A stretch of DNA of 12,164 nt from JBBIJR01 sp037445875 (GTDB lineage Bacteria; CLD3; SB21), in assembly GCA_037445875.1 (NCBI GenBank), contig JBBIJR010000092.1, forward strand, positions 1 to 12,164, written 5' to 3'. The notes beneath the pieces were generated by a model, which saw only the letters and a list, made by a program, of their open reading frames with translations, had not been told where the DNA came from and did not search any database. The translations under genes were made by a program, and so were the position numbers. Of the stretch, positions 1 to 6,548 are shown one piece after another; position 1 is the stretch's first letter; each line of letters opens with the position of its first letter.

Positions 1-1
1 C

Positions 2-373
2 GATCTTAGAACGGTGAAGGGGAAAGACTTCATCGGTTCGATGGGCAATCGAATCGGCGGAGACCAGGTGATGGTGCTTGAAAGCGCCCATGCGCTGGAC
101 TACCTCTTTACGCACCGCTTCGACGCCAAAGCGAAGACGAGTGAGTGTCAATCTTGTCATGAAAGCCAGACTTTCTGTGGCACGTGCCACATGGAAGGCA
201 ACAAGACCATGCGGCCGGCCTGGCACGACGTGGCCGGATTCACCAGCGGGCCCGCTCCGACGCTCCACAGCCGACTCGCCAGGAAGGACATGGAGAATTG
301 CGCTTCCTGTCATCAGGTCGAAGGGTTCGACGTGACGTGCGTGCGCTGCCACAACGCGGACGGACTCAAGTGA
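2..373 (+). CDS. Multihaem cytochrome c, C-terminal fragment (5' end outside window)
   Basis: The reading frame is open from the first complete codon at position 2, with no stop or convincing start. The GTG at 14 has no ribosome site and no signal peptide follows it, so I read this as the 3' part of a gene beginning upstream. The visible 123 residues contain four CXXCH motifs, starting at bases 146 (CQSCH), 176 (CGTCH), 299 (CASCH) and 338 (CVRCH). Extra histidines (for example in ESAHALDYLFTHRF) could be distal ligands. There is no membrane segment in the visible part, so the product is presumably periplasmic or extracytoplasmic. Known of such proteins: electron carriers or subunits of cytochrome complexes. 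The next gene starts 26 bases downstream, so the two are probably co-transcribed. The exact family cannot be assigned from the fragment. Confidence 0.8.
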   Translation, partial: DLRTVKGKDFIGSMGNRIGGDQVMVLESAHALDYLFTHRFDAKAKTSECQSCHESQTFCGTCHMEGNKTMRPAWHDVAGFTSGPAPTLHSRLARKDMENCASCHQVEGFDVTCVRCHNADGLK

Positions 374-399
374 GTAACCCCAACTGTGAGGCGATGGAC

Positions 400-765
400 A
401 TGAAAAAGATTCTTTGCGGTTTACTCGTCATGCTGCTGGGCGTTGCCGCTTGCAGCGACCGGCAGGACGTCCATATCACGGGTCCGGAGATTCAGACCCC
501 CGTGACGTACCAGTATTTGAAACCGTTCTTTGACGGCAAGTGTGCAACGTCCGGCTGCCACGATGCCGCAACGGCCGCGGCCGGCTACGACATGAGTACC
601 TACGCAGGCGTCATTACGCGGGCGTCCGCGGACAATGAGAGCAGCCCGCTGCTCGTGAAAGTCCAGTCAGGCGGTAGCATGAACGAGTTCCTCGGAGACT
701 ATCCTGATACGAGGATCGAGGCAATCCGGCAGTGGATCGTGGACTATGACCTGCAGGAGAACTGA
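400..765 (+). CDS. Small lipoprotein cytochrome c with CX4CH haem motif
   Basis: A 121-residue protein. The start at 400 (MKKIL...) is preferred over ATG 394 because GTGAGG at 386-391 is then 8 bases upstream. The frame is open further upstream, but only 400 (or 394) gives a proper export signal. Residues 1-18 form a lipoprotein signal with lipobox V-A-A-C, so Cys18 would be lipidated. The single haem site is unusual: CATSGCH at residues 48-54, i.e. CX4CH. The pattern around it (KPFFDGKC, GCHDA, AAGYDMSTYAG) and the C-terminal IRQWIVDYDL match the small cytochrome c domains often called planctomycete-type. Met94 in GGSMNEF is a plausible distal haem ligand. Ser rather than Asp follows the lipid Cys, which by the enterobacterial rule would favour the outer membrane. 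Role inferred: a membrane-tethered single-haem carrier working with the cytochromes on either side. Confidence 0.8.
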   Translation: MKKILCGLLVMLLGVAACSDRQDVHITGPEIQTPVTYQYLKPFFDGKCATSGCHDAATAAAGYDMSTYAGVITRASADNESSPLLVKVQSGGSMNEFLGDYPDTRIEAIRQWIVDYDLQEN

Positions 766-822
766 GATCAGACTCCGGTTTACGCACATACGAGAGCTCG
801 CATCTACTCATAAGGATCTGAG

Positions 823-830
823 AAAGGAGG
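823..830 (+). promoter_or_regulatory. Strong Shine-Dalgarno site that sets a TTG start
   Basis: AAAGGAGG lies 5 bases before TTG 836. This near-perfect anti-16S match, together with the signal peptide that begins there, sets the start of the tetrahaem cytochrome at a TTG codon rather than at in-frame ATG 746, which lies inside the end of the preceding lipoprotein gene. Confidence 0.85.
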
Positions 831-835
831 TTCCC

Positions 836-1384
836 TTGAAAGCAACAGCATGGGTTCTGGCAAGTCTTTTCCTGTTCGTCTCTGTGGTGATGGGGCAGGA
901 AGAGGGAACGAAGCAGCGTGTCTTCGTCGGCAACGACAAGTGCAAGCCGTGCCACATGTCTCCCAAAAAAGGGGCGCAGTATAAGTCATGGACCGAGAGC
1001 AAGCATGCCAAGGCGTATGAAACGCTGGCTACCGACAAGGCGAAAGAATTCGGCGCCAGGGTGGGCGTCACCAATCCGCAGGAAGACGCAAAATGCCTGA
1101 AATGCCACATTGACGGCTACGGCGTGGATGCACAGTTCCTCGGTGAGAAATACAACAAAGCACAGGGCGTCGGCTGCGAATCCTGCCACGGCGCGGGCGG
1201 GGATTACTGGACGAAGGAAGTGATGGCCGATATTACGGCCGGCAAGATCGACGGGGCCACCGTGGGTCTCGTGAAACCGACAGAGGAGACCTGCAAGCGC
1301 TGCCACAACGAAGAGTCACCCTCGTTCCAGGCCTTCAACTTCGAAGAGATGCAGAAGAAGATCACCCATCCGATGCCGAAGTGA
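836..1384 (+). CDS. Periplasmic tetrahaem cytochrome c, c554-like
   Basis: A 182-residue protein starting at TTG 836. Residues 1-20 are a signal peptide ending near VVMG-Q. Four CXXCH motifs lie at residues 36 (CKPCH), 87 (CLKCH), 114 (CESCH) and 153 (CKRCH). The segment SWTESKHAKAYETL after haem 1, and the wide gap between haems 1 and 2, match the cytochrome c554 family (known from Nitrosomonas hydroxylamine oxidation and common as stand-alone carriers in other phyla). There is no membrane segment, so it should be a soluble periplasmic shuttle. It is 70 bases downstream of the lipoprotein gene and followed by an intrinsic terminator, so it ends its transcription unit. Partner inferred: one of the membrane cytochromes encoded just downstream. 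The c554 assignment is by motif pattern only; the electron-transfer role is safer than any specific substrate. Confidence 0.87.
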   Translation: MKATAWVLASLFLFVSVVMGQEEGTKQRVFVGNDKCKPCHMSPKKGAQYKSWTESKHAKAYETLATDKAKEFGARVGVTNPQEDAKCLKCHIDGYGVDAQFLGEKYNKAQGVGCESCHGAGGDYWTKEVMADITAGKIDGATVGLVKPTEETCKRCHNEESPSFQAFNFEEMQKKITHPMPK

Positions 1385-1405
1385 TTGTGACGTGATCAAC
1401 ATCTC

Positions 1406-1444
1406 AAGAGCGCCTCGACCCGGTGGTGGGGCGCTTTTTGTTTT
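1406..1444 (+). terminator. Rho-independent terminator after the tetrahaem cytochrome
   Basis: AGCGCCTC (1409-1416) pairs with GGGGCGCT (1428-1435), eight pairs including one T-G, around an 11-base loop. It is followed by TTTTTGTTTTC. It lies 24 bases after the stop codon at 1384 and separates the first transcription unit from the large operon downstream. Confidence 0.85.
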
Positions 1445-1467
1445 CTTTCTGTGCGAAGGTGAGTGAG

Positions 1468-1502
1468 ATGACATAAGTCATGCGATGCCATGACAAATGT
1501 CG
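1468..1502 (+). promoter_or_regulatory. Two tandem dyads, Crp/Fnr-like operator candidate
   Basis: ATGAC-ATAA-GTCAT at 1468-1481 is a perfect 5-4-5 inverted repeat. ATGAC-AAAT-GTCGT at 1490-1503 repeats it with one mismatch in the right arm. Both read TGA-N6-TCA or nearly so, the half-site spacing of Crp/Fnr-family sites (Crp TGTGA-N6-TCACA; Fnr TTGAT-N4-ATCAA). Their centres, 1474.5 and 1496.5, are 22 bp apart, about two helical turns, so two dimers could sit on the same face. A third relative lies at 8054-8065. The regulator is not encoded in the window. The symmetry is seen directly; the family assignment is inference. Confidence 0.5.
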
Positions 1503-1525
1503 TTATTACTTAATTTACATGAACT

Positions 1526-1538
1526 TAAATTTATTGCA
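1526..1538 (+). promoter_or_regulatory. Possible -10 element and transcription start of the large operon
   Basis: TAAATT at 1526-1531 matches four of six bases of TATAAT, in a locally AT-rich stretch (about 1500-1580) unlike the GC-rich genes around it. If A1538 is +1, the nearer dyad is centred at -41.5, the classical class II activator position, and the farther dyad at -63.5. This leaves a leader of about 52 bases before ATG 1590. The geometric fit is suggestive, but the -10 is weak and unproven. Confidence 0.35.
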
Positions 1539-1589
1539 GGCAAAACGAGAAAAAAAGAACAGCAATTCCTCATATTCTACAGAGTTCTG

Positions 1590-3776
1590 ATGTTTGGTAA
1601 GTTCCTCGCCTTTGTGTTGGTAAGCATTTCGTTGACGGGGTGGCGGGCACCTCTCTCGGTCGCGCAAACGAGGGAGACGTGTATGGAATGCCACAGCGAC
1701 AACTCGCTGACGATGACCCGGAACAAGAAAGAGGTATCGCTTTACGTCGAAGACCGGATCCTGCAGCACTCGACGCACAAGAAGTTGAACTGCATCGCAT
1801 GCCACACAGGATTTGATCCGTACGAGGTGCCGCACAAGGCGAAGATCACGCCGGTCAATTGCCTGTCGTGTCACAACAAGGCCCTGCTCAAACATCCCTT
1901 CCATCCCAACATGGTCCGGGCGATGGGAGTAGACGGTGCGGCGGATGTGTCCTGCAAAGGCTGCCACGGCCGTCACGATGTCGTGTCGCCGAAGACGGAA
2001 GGCTCCCGCTGGCACGTAAAGAATCTCGTCCAGTCTTGCGGCAGTTGTCACGGGACGGTTACCGAGCATTTTCTGCAGTCGGCCCACGGCCAGGCGCTGG
2101 CGGCGGGAGTTCCCGAGGCGCCCAACTGCCTGAAATGCCACATGGGCGACGTTGCCCGCGTGCATGCGGGCCAGGATTCCGTGCAATTGAAGATCGCACA
2201 GGAAAAAATGTGTATCAGCTGCCACATCGAGAACCCGAGTGTCGCCGGTAAGGCCGTGCGGGGAAGCAAGTTCATCGCCTCGTACGAAAAGAGCATCCAC
2301 GGGGCGGCCCTCCTGCGCGGCAACGCCAGCGCCGCCAATTGCGTCAACTGCCACGGCAGCCACGAGATGAATCGCAGTTTTGTTCCCACCTCGCGTGTGA
2401 ATAAGCTGAATGTGCAGGAGGTTTGCGCCCAGTGTCACGCATCGATTGTGGAGTCGTATGCCTCCAGCGTGCATGCGGAGGCGCTTCACAAGGGCAACAT
2501 GGACTCGCCGGTGTGCACGGACTGCCACGGGGAACACGACATTCTGAAGCACACGGACCCCAAATCTCCGGTGTCCTCTAAGAACGTCTCCCAGCAGGTT
2601 TGCGGGACCTGTCACGCCTCGTTGAAGCTCACCCGCAAGTACGGCTTATCCACGGATCGCTTCCAAACATTTTCGGACAGCTATCACGGGCTGGCCGTCC
2701 GCGGCGGAGCCATCGAAGTGGTCAATTGTGCGAGCTGCCACGGGGCGCATGACATCAGACGGTCCCACGATTCGACGTCCTCTGTCAGCAAGGAAAACAT
2801 CGCCAGGACGTGCGGCAAGTGTCACCCGGGCGCCAATACGCGTTTTGCCCTTGGGTCGGTGCACGTGAGCACGGCGGTCAAGGAAGAGGACCCGGTATTG
2901 TACTGGATCGCTACGATCTACATCTGGCTTATCGTCGGCCTGATAGGGGGCATGGCCGTCCACAACGGGGCCGACTTCGTCAAGAAGATCCGCAGGAAGC
3001 TGCTCATCCAGCAAGGCCTCCTCATCGAAGAGCCCGTCCGACACCGGATGTACCTCCGCATGACCCTCAACGAGCGCCTGCAGCATGCGGCGTTGCTCAC
3101 GAGCTTCGTCACCCTCGTTCTCACGGGCTTCATGCTCCGTTATCCCGAGGCCTGGTGGGTGGCGGGCATCCGGAGCCTGAGCGACAACGTGTTCGAACTG
3201 CGCAGCTGGCTGCACCGAATTGCCGGCGTGGTCATGGTGACGGCCAGCGTGTATCATGTGGGCTACCTTTCGTTCACGGCGAGGGGAAGGCAGTTGTTCA
3301 AGGACCTGCTGCCGGCGCTGCAGGACTTTTCCGATGTGCTCAACGTTCTCCGTTTCAATTTCGGCGTGCTCAGAGAGAAGCCGAAATTCGGCCGCTTCGG
3401 CTACGTGGAGAAAAGCGAATACTGGGCGCTGGTCTGGGGCACCGTCCTGATGACGTTGACCGGTGCGATGATGTGGTTCGAGAACACAACCATGTCGATA
3501 TTCGGGAAACTGGCGTGGGACATCGCGAGGACCGTTCACTTCTACGAAGCCGTCCTGGCCACGCTTGCCATCGTGGTATGGCATTTCTACTTTGTAATCT
3601 TTAATCCCGATGTGTACCCGATGAGTCTCGCCTGGCTGACCGGGAAGATCTCCGAAAAGGACATGGAGGAGGAACATCCGCTGGAGTTGGAGCAGATGCG
3701 GGTCCGGGAACTGCAGGAGGCGGAGCGCCGGGAGGAGGCGTTGAAAGAGACGCACGAGGAAGATCGCCCATCATGA
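1590..3776 (+). CDS. 13-haem cytochrome c fused to a b-type membrane cytochrome (CbcL-like)
   Basis: A 728-residue protein. ATG 1590 is chosen because a signal peptide (MFGKFLAFVLVSISLTG) starts there. In-frame ATG 1497 would add 31 charged residues in front of the signal and would overlap the operator dyad. Residues about 31-412 hold 13 CXXCH motifs, from CMECH (31) to CGKCH (408). Five membrane helices follow at about 435-457, 498-520, 541-562, 611-632 and 649-671. Histidines suited to b-haem ligation occur in RLQHAA, LHRIAG, VYHVGY, VHFYEA and VVWHFYF. Basic KKIRRK after helix 1 fits the positive-inside rule, with the haems periplasmic. The C-terminal tail (about 45 residues) is highly charged, probably helical and cytoplasmic. 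The layout resembles Geobacter CbcL, an inner-membrane quinol oxidase with a multihaem domain fused to a HydC/FdnI-type b domain, though the haem number differs. Role inferred: quinol oxidation with electrons passed to periplasmic haems, or the reverse. Confidence 0.85.
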   Translation: MFGKFLAFVLVSISLTGWRAPLSVAQTRETCMECHSDNSLTMTRNKKEVSLYVEDRILQHSTHKKLNCIACHTGFDPYEVPHKAKITPVNCLSCHNKALLKHPFHPNMVRAMGVDGAADVSCKGCHGRHDVVSPKTEGSRWHVKNLVQSCGSCHGTVTEHFLQSAHGQALAAGVPEAPNCLKCHMGDVARVHAGQDSVQLKIAQEKMCISCHIENPSVAGKAVRGSKFIASYEKSIHGAALLRGNASAANCVNCHGSHEMNRSFVPTSRVNKLNVQEVCAQCHASIVESYASSVHAEALHKGNMDSPVCTDCHGEHDILKHTDPKSPVSSKNVSQQVCGTCHASLKLTRKYGLSTDRFQTFSDSYHGLAVRGGAIEVVNCASCHGAHDIRRSHDSTSSVSKENIARTCGKCHPGANTRFALGSVHVSTAVKEEDPVLYWIATIYIWLIVGLIGGMAVHNGADFVKKIRRKLLIQQGLLIEEPVRHRMYLRMTLNERLQHAALLTSFVTLVLTGFMLRYPEAWWVAGIRSLSDNVFELRSWLHRIAGVVMVTASVYHVGYLSFTARGRQLFKDLLPALQDFSDVLNVLRFNFGVLREKPKFGRFGYVEKSEYWALVWGTVLMTLTGAMMWFENTTMSIFGKLAWDIARTVHFYEAVLATLAIVVWHFYFVIFNPDVYPMSLAWLTGKISEKDMEEEHPLELEQMRVRELQEAERREEALKETHEEDRPS

Positions 3777-6538
3777 GGACGCGGGCGCTCCTGATGGCCG
3801 TCGTTGCCATCGGAATGAGCGGGCCGCTGCGGGCCCAGGAGAACAGCGACTGCTTCGACTGCCACGATGACGTCACGCTGGAAGTGGAGAGGGCGGGCAA
3901 GACCGTGTCGCTGTTCGTGAGCAAGAAGCGGTTCAGTCAGACCGCCCATCGGAACGTCAAGTGTACGGGCTGCCACGCGGAACTGGCCGGCCAGGAGATG
4001 CCGCACGACGCCTTTGAGTCCAAAGCGACGTGCGTGCCCTGTCATCAGCAGATCCAGGGCTTCTACGACGACGGACTGCACGGCCGCGCCCGCCACACCG
4101 GAGACCCCCTGGCCCCGTCGTGTCTGGATTGCCATGGCGCTCCGCACGACATCCTGTCCTCACGGGATTCGCGCTCGCCGGTTGCCCCGTTGAAGATACC
4201 CTCGCTTTGCGGCCGGTGCCACCACGAAGGTTCTCCGGTCCAGATCAAGTACGACATCCCGCAGGCCCACATCCTCGAGAACTACTCCGAGAGTATTCAC
4301 GGCGAGGGCCTTCTGAAAAAGGGCCTCATTGTCAGTGCCAATTGCGCCAGCTGCCATACGGCCCACCGCATCCTGCCGCACACGGACAACCGCTCGTCGA
4401 TCGCGCGCGTCAACATCGCCCGCACGTGCACCCGGTGCCATGCGGAGATCGAGGCCGTCCATCAGAAGATCATCCGCGGGGAATTATGGGAGAAGGAGGC
4501 CCACGTCCTGCCGGCGTGTGTCGACTGTCATCAGCCGCACAAAGCGCGAAAGGTATTCTACGAGCAGGGCATGTCGGATCGTGAGTGCCTGGCCTGTCAC
4601 AGCAAGACCGGCCTCAAGTCGTCCGGCGGAAAACCGATGTTCGTCGATACACGATCGGTAGAGAGGTCACGGCACTTTCAAGTGGCCTGCACCCAGTGCC
4701 ATACGGGCGTCGATCCCGCAGCGGCGAGACCGTGCGAGACGCTGAGCCAGAAGGTGGACTGTGCGGCCTGCCATGCGGAGGTGGGCGATGACTACCGCCG
4801 AAGCGTGCACGGCAAGTTGTTCGCGGAGCGCGATGCCAACGCACCGACCTGCGTCGAGTGCCACGGCACTCACGGCGTCCTGGGCAAGAAGGACGCCGCC
4901 TCGCCGATCTTTCCCACGAGCATCCCGACGCTGTGTGCCAAGTGCCACCGCAAAGGGGAGAAGGCAACTGTGCGATATCAGGGAACGGAACATGCGATCA
5001 TCGAGAATTATACCGAGAGTATTCACGGCAAAGGGCTTCTCAAAAGCGGACTCCTGGTCACCGCCAAATGTACGGACTGTCACACGGCGCATCGGGAATT
5101 GCCCGTGTCCGACTCGCTGTCTAGCGTGCATCCGGCCAACGTGCCTGCCACCTGCGGCCGCTGCCACAGCGGGATCGAGGAGCAGTTCGTGCGAAGCATC
5201 CATGCCCGCGAGGTCTCGAACAGTACGGAGCCGCTGCCGGTGTGCAACGATTGTCACACGGCGCACACGATTCGCCGAACCGACGAGACGGGATTCAAAC
5301 TGGAAATCACCAATACATGCGGGAGGTGCCACGACGACATCACCCGGACCTATTTCGATACGTACCACGGCAAAGTATCGCAGCTTGGATACACGAAGAC
5401 GGCCCGGTGCAACGACTGCCACGGGGCACACGACATCCTGCCGGTCACCGATTCGCGCTCCCACCTCAGCAGGGACAACGTGGTGCAGACCTGCCAGAAA
5501 TGCCATCCGGAGGCCAATCGCCGGTTTGCGGGCTACCTGACACACGCCACCCATCACGACCCGGTGAAATACCCCTACCTGTTCTGGGTATTCTGGGGCA
5601 TGACGGGGCTGCCGATTGTCACGTTCACAATGGGCGGTCTGCATACACTGCTCTGGCTCCCCCGGGCCCTCCAGATGCGGCGGGAAGTCCGGGTGCAGGC
5701 CGCCGAAGCGGAAGGGCGGCAGTTTCAACGGTTCACGCGGCTCAACCGGGTCCTGCACGTCGTGATGATCGTGAGTTTCATCAGCCTCGCACTCACGGGC
5801 CTCTCCCTCAAGTTTTCCCACACAGGATGGGCGAAGATGCTGTCTCGCTTTTTCGGCGGCTTCGAGTCGGCCGGGTACATTCACCGGGTGGCGGCTGTGT
5901 TCATGTTCATGCTCTTTGTTACGCATATCTACGACCTCGTCCGGCGCAAACGCACCGAGTATGGAACATGGAAGAAGCTGCTTTTTGGCTCAGATACGAT
6001 GTTGTTTACGAAGAGGGACTTCAGGGAATTCTGGGGATCGATCAAGTGGTTCCTGGGCCTGGGGCAGCGCCCGAATTTTGGCCGTTGGACGTACTGGGAA
6101 AAGTTCGACTATTTCGCCGTTTTCTGGGGCATTACCGTGATCGGTTCGACGGGTCTCATCCTGTGGTTTCCGGAGTTCTTCACGCAGGTGCTGCCGGGTT
6201 TCTTCATCAACATAGCGACGATCATTCACAGCGACGAGGCCCTGCTGGCGGTGGGCTTCATTTTCACGGTGCATTTTTTTAACACGCACCTTCGGCCGGA
6301 GAAGTTCCCGATGGATATTGTGGTCTTCACGGGGCGTATGTCGGTGGAGGAATGGAAACGGGACAAGCCGGAAGAGTACGAGAAGATGGCAGCGAGCGGT
6401 GAACTGGAAAAATACCTCGTGGAGCCGTATCCTCCGATGGTGGTGCGGGCGATCCGGGCATTCGGTTGGTCGGCCCTGACGGTCGGGTTCAGTATTGTGT
6501 TGTGGATCATTTACGCGATGTTGTTTGCTTATCGTTGA
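3773..6538 (+). CDS. 19-haem cytochrome c fused to a b-type membrane cytochrome (CbcL-like paralogue)
   Basis: A 921-residue protein. ATG 3773 overlaps the previous stop (ATGA), indicating translational coupling. Residues 1-21 are a signal peptide ending LRAQ. Nineteen CXXCH motifs run from CFDCH (27) to CQKCH (574). Six membrane helices lie at about 601-628, 660-681, 703-724, 780-800, 818-840 and 893-919. Candidate b-haem histidines are H662 (LHVV), H704 (IHRV), the THIYD histidine, H819 (IHSDEA) and VHFF. It is a paralogue of the preceding protein. The first three haems (K-VSL-V..., E-PH...), the junction after the last haem (CHPEANRRFA against CHPGANTRFA) and the b domain (FGRWTYWEKFDYFA against FGRFGYVEKSEYWA) all correspond. 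It differs by six more haems, an internal five-haem duplication and a sixth helix that should put its C terminus in the periplasm. Role inferred: quinone-linked electron gate with a long periplasmic haem wire. Confidence 0.85.
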   Translation: MRTRALLMAVVAIGMSGPLRAQENSDCFDCHDDVTLEVERAGKTVSLFVSKKRFSQTAHRNVKCTGCHAELAGQEMPHDAFESKATCVPCHQQIQGFYDDGLHGRARHTGDPLAPSCLDCHGAPHDILSSRDSRSPVAPLKIPSLCGRCHHEGSPVQIKYDIPQAHILENYSESIHGEGLLKKGLIVSANCASCHTAHRILPHTDNRSSIARVNIARTCTRCHAEIEAVHQKIIRGELWEKEAHVLPACVDCHQPHKARKVFYEQGMSDRECLACHSKTGLKSSGGKPMFVDTRSVERSRHFQVACTQCHTGVDPAAARPCETLSQKVDCAACHAEVGDDYRRSVHGKLFAERDANAPTCVECHGTHGVLGKKDAASPIFPTSIPTLCAKCHRKGEKATVRYQGTEHAIIENYTESIHGKGLLKSGLLVTAKCTDCHTAHRELPVSDSLSSVHPANVPATCGRCHSGIEEQFVRSIHAREVSNSTEPLPVCNDCHTAHTIRRTDETGFKLEITNTCGRCHDDITRTYFDTYHGKVSQLGYTKTARCNDCHGAHDILPVTDSRSHLSRDNVVQTCQKCHPEANRRFAGYLTHATHHDPVKYPYLFWVFWGMTGLPIVTFTMGGLHTLLWLPRALQMRREVRVQAAEAEGRQFQRFTRLNRVLHVVMIVSFISLALTGLSLKFSHTGWAKMLSRFFGGFESAGYIHRVAAVFMFMLFVTHIYDLVRRKRTEYGTWKKLLFGSDTMLFTKRDFREFWGSIKWFLGLGQRPNFGRWTYWEKFDYFAVFWGITVIGSTGLILWFPEFFTQVLPGFFINIATIIHSDEALLAVGFIFTVHFFNTHLRPEKFPMDIVVFTGRMSVEEWKRDKPEEYEKMAASGELEKYLVEPYPPMVVRAIRAFGWSALTVGFSIVLWIIYAMLFAYR
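4031..5167 (+). repeat. Internal duplication of a five-haem block inside the 19-haem protein
   Basis: Residues 87-223 (bases 4031-4441, haems 3-7) and 330-465 (bases 4760-5167, haems 11-15) have the same haem spacing and similar sequence. The clearest shared part is HAILENYSESIHGEGLLKKG against HAIIENYTESIHGKGLLKSG, followed by CxxCHTAHR. First to last haem is 132 residues in the first copy and 131 in the second. Haems 8-10 lie between the copies. This points to growth of the haem wire by duplicating a pentahaem unit. Confidence 0.85.
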
Positions 6539-6548
6539 AGGCAGTGCC

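Noticed and set aside
766..835. Possible separate promoter before the tetrahaem cytochrome
   Set aside because: No paired -35 and -10 elements or dyad like those at 1468-1502 could be seen. The self-complementary GAGCTC near 794 is too short to mean anything.
1511..1531. AATTTA / TAAATT inverted repeat around the proposed -10
   Set aside because: Short AT-only arms in AT-rich DNA are expected by chance; not treated as an operator.
1497..1589. Upstream start for the 13-haem gene at ATG 1497
   Set aside because: It would put charged, AT-rich sequence in front of the signal peptide and overlap the operator-like dyad. ATG 1590 begins a normal signal peptide.
1515..2615. Long - strand open frame (366 codons) opposite the 13-haem gene
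   Set aside because: It mirrors a gene with clear signal peptide and haem motifs. The antisense product has no recognisable domain, and its length is explained by GC-rich codon use and repeated Cys/His codons that read as open in reverse. The same applies to - strand frames at 2646-3755, 4667-5926, 6507-7850, 8779-9492 and 10017-10940.
2810..3604. Alternative + strand frame of 264 codons
   Set aside because: It is a shadow of the b-type domain in another frame: arginine- and proline-rich, with no membrane helices or motifs.
4242..5040. Repeated haem blocks considered as evidence of a gene fusion or assembly error
   Set aside because: The two copies differ clearly at DNA level and keep one open frame throughout, so this is an old duplication within the gene, not an assembly artefact.
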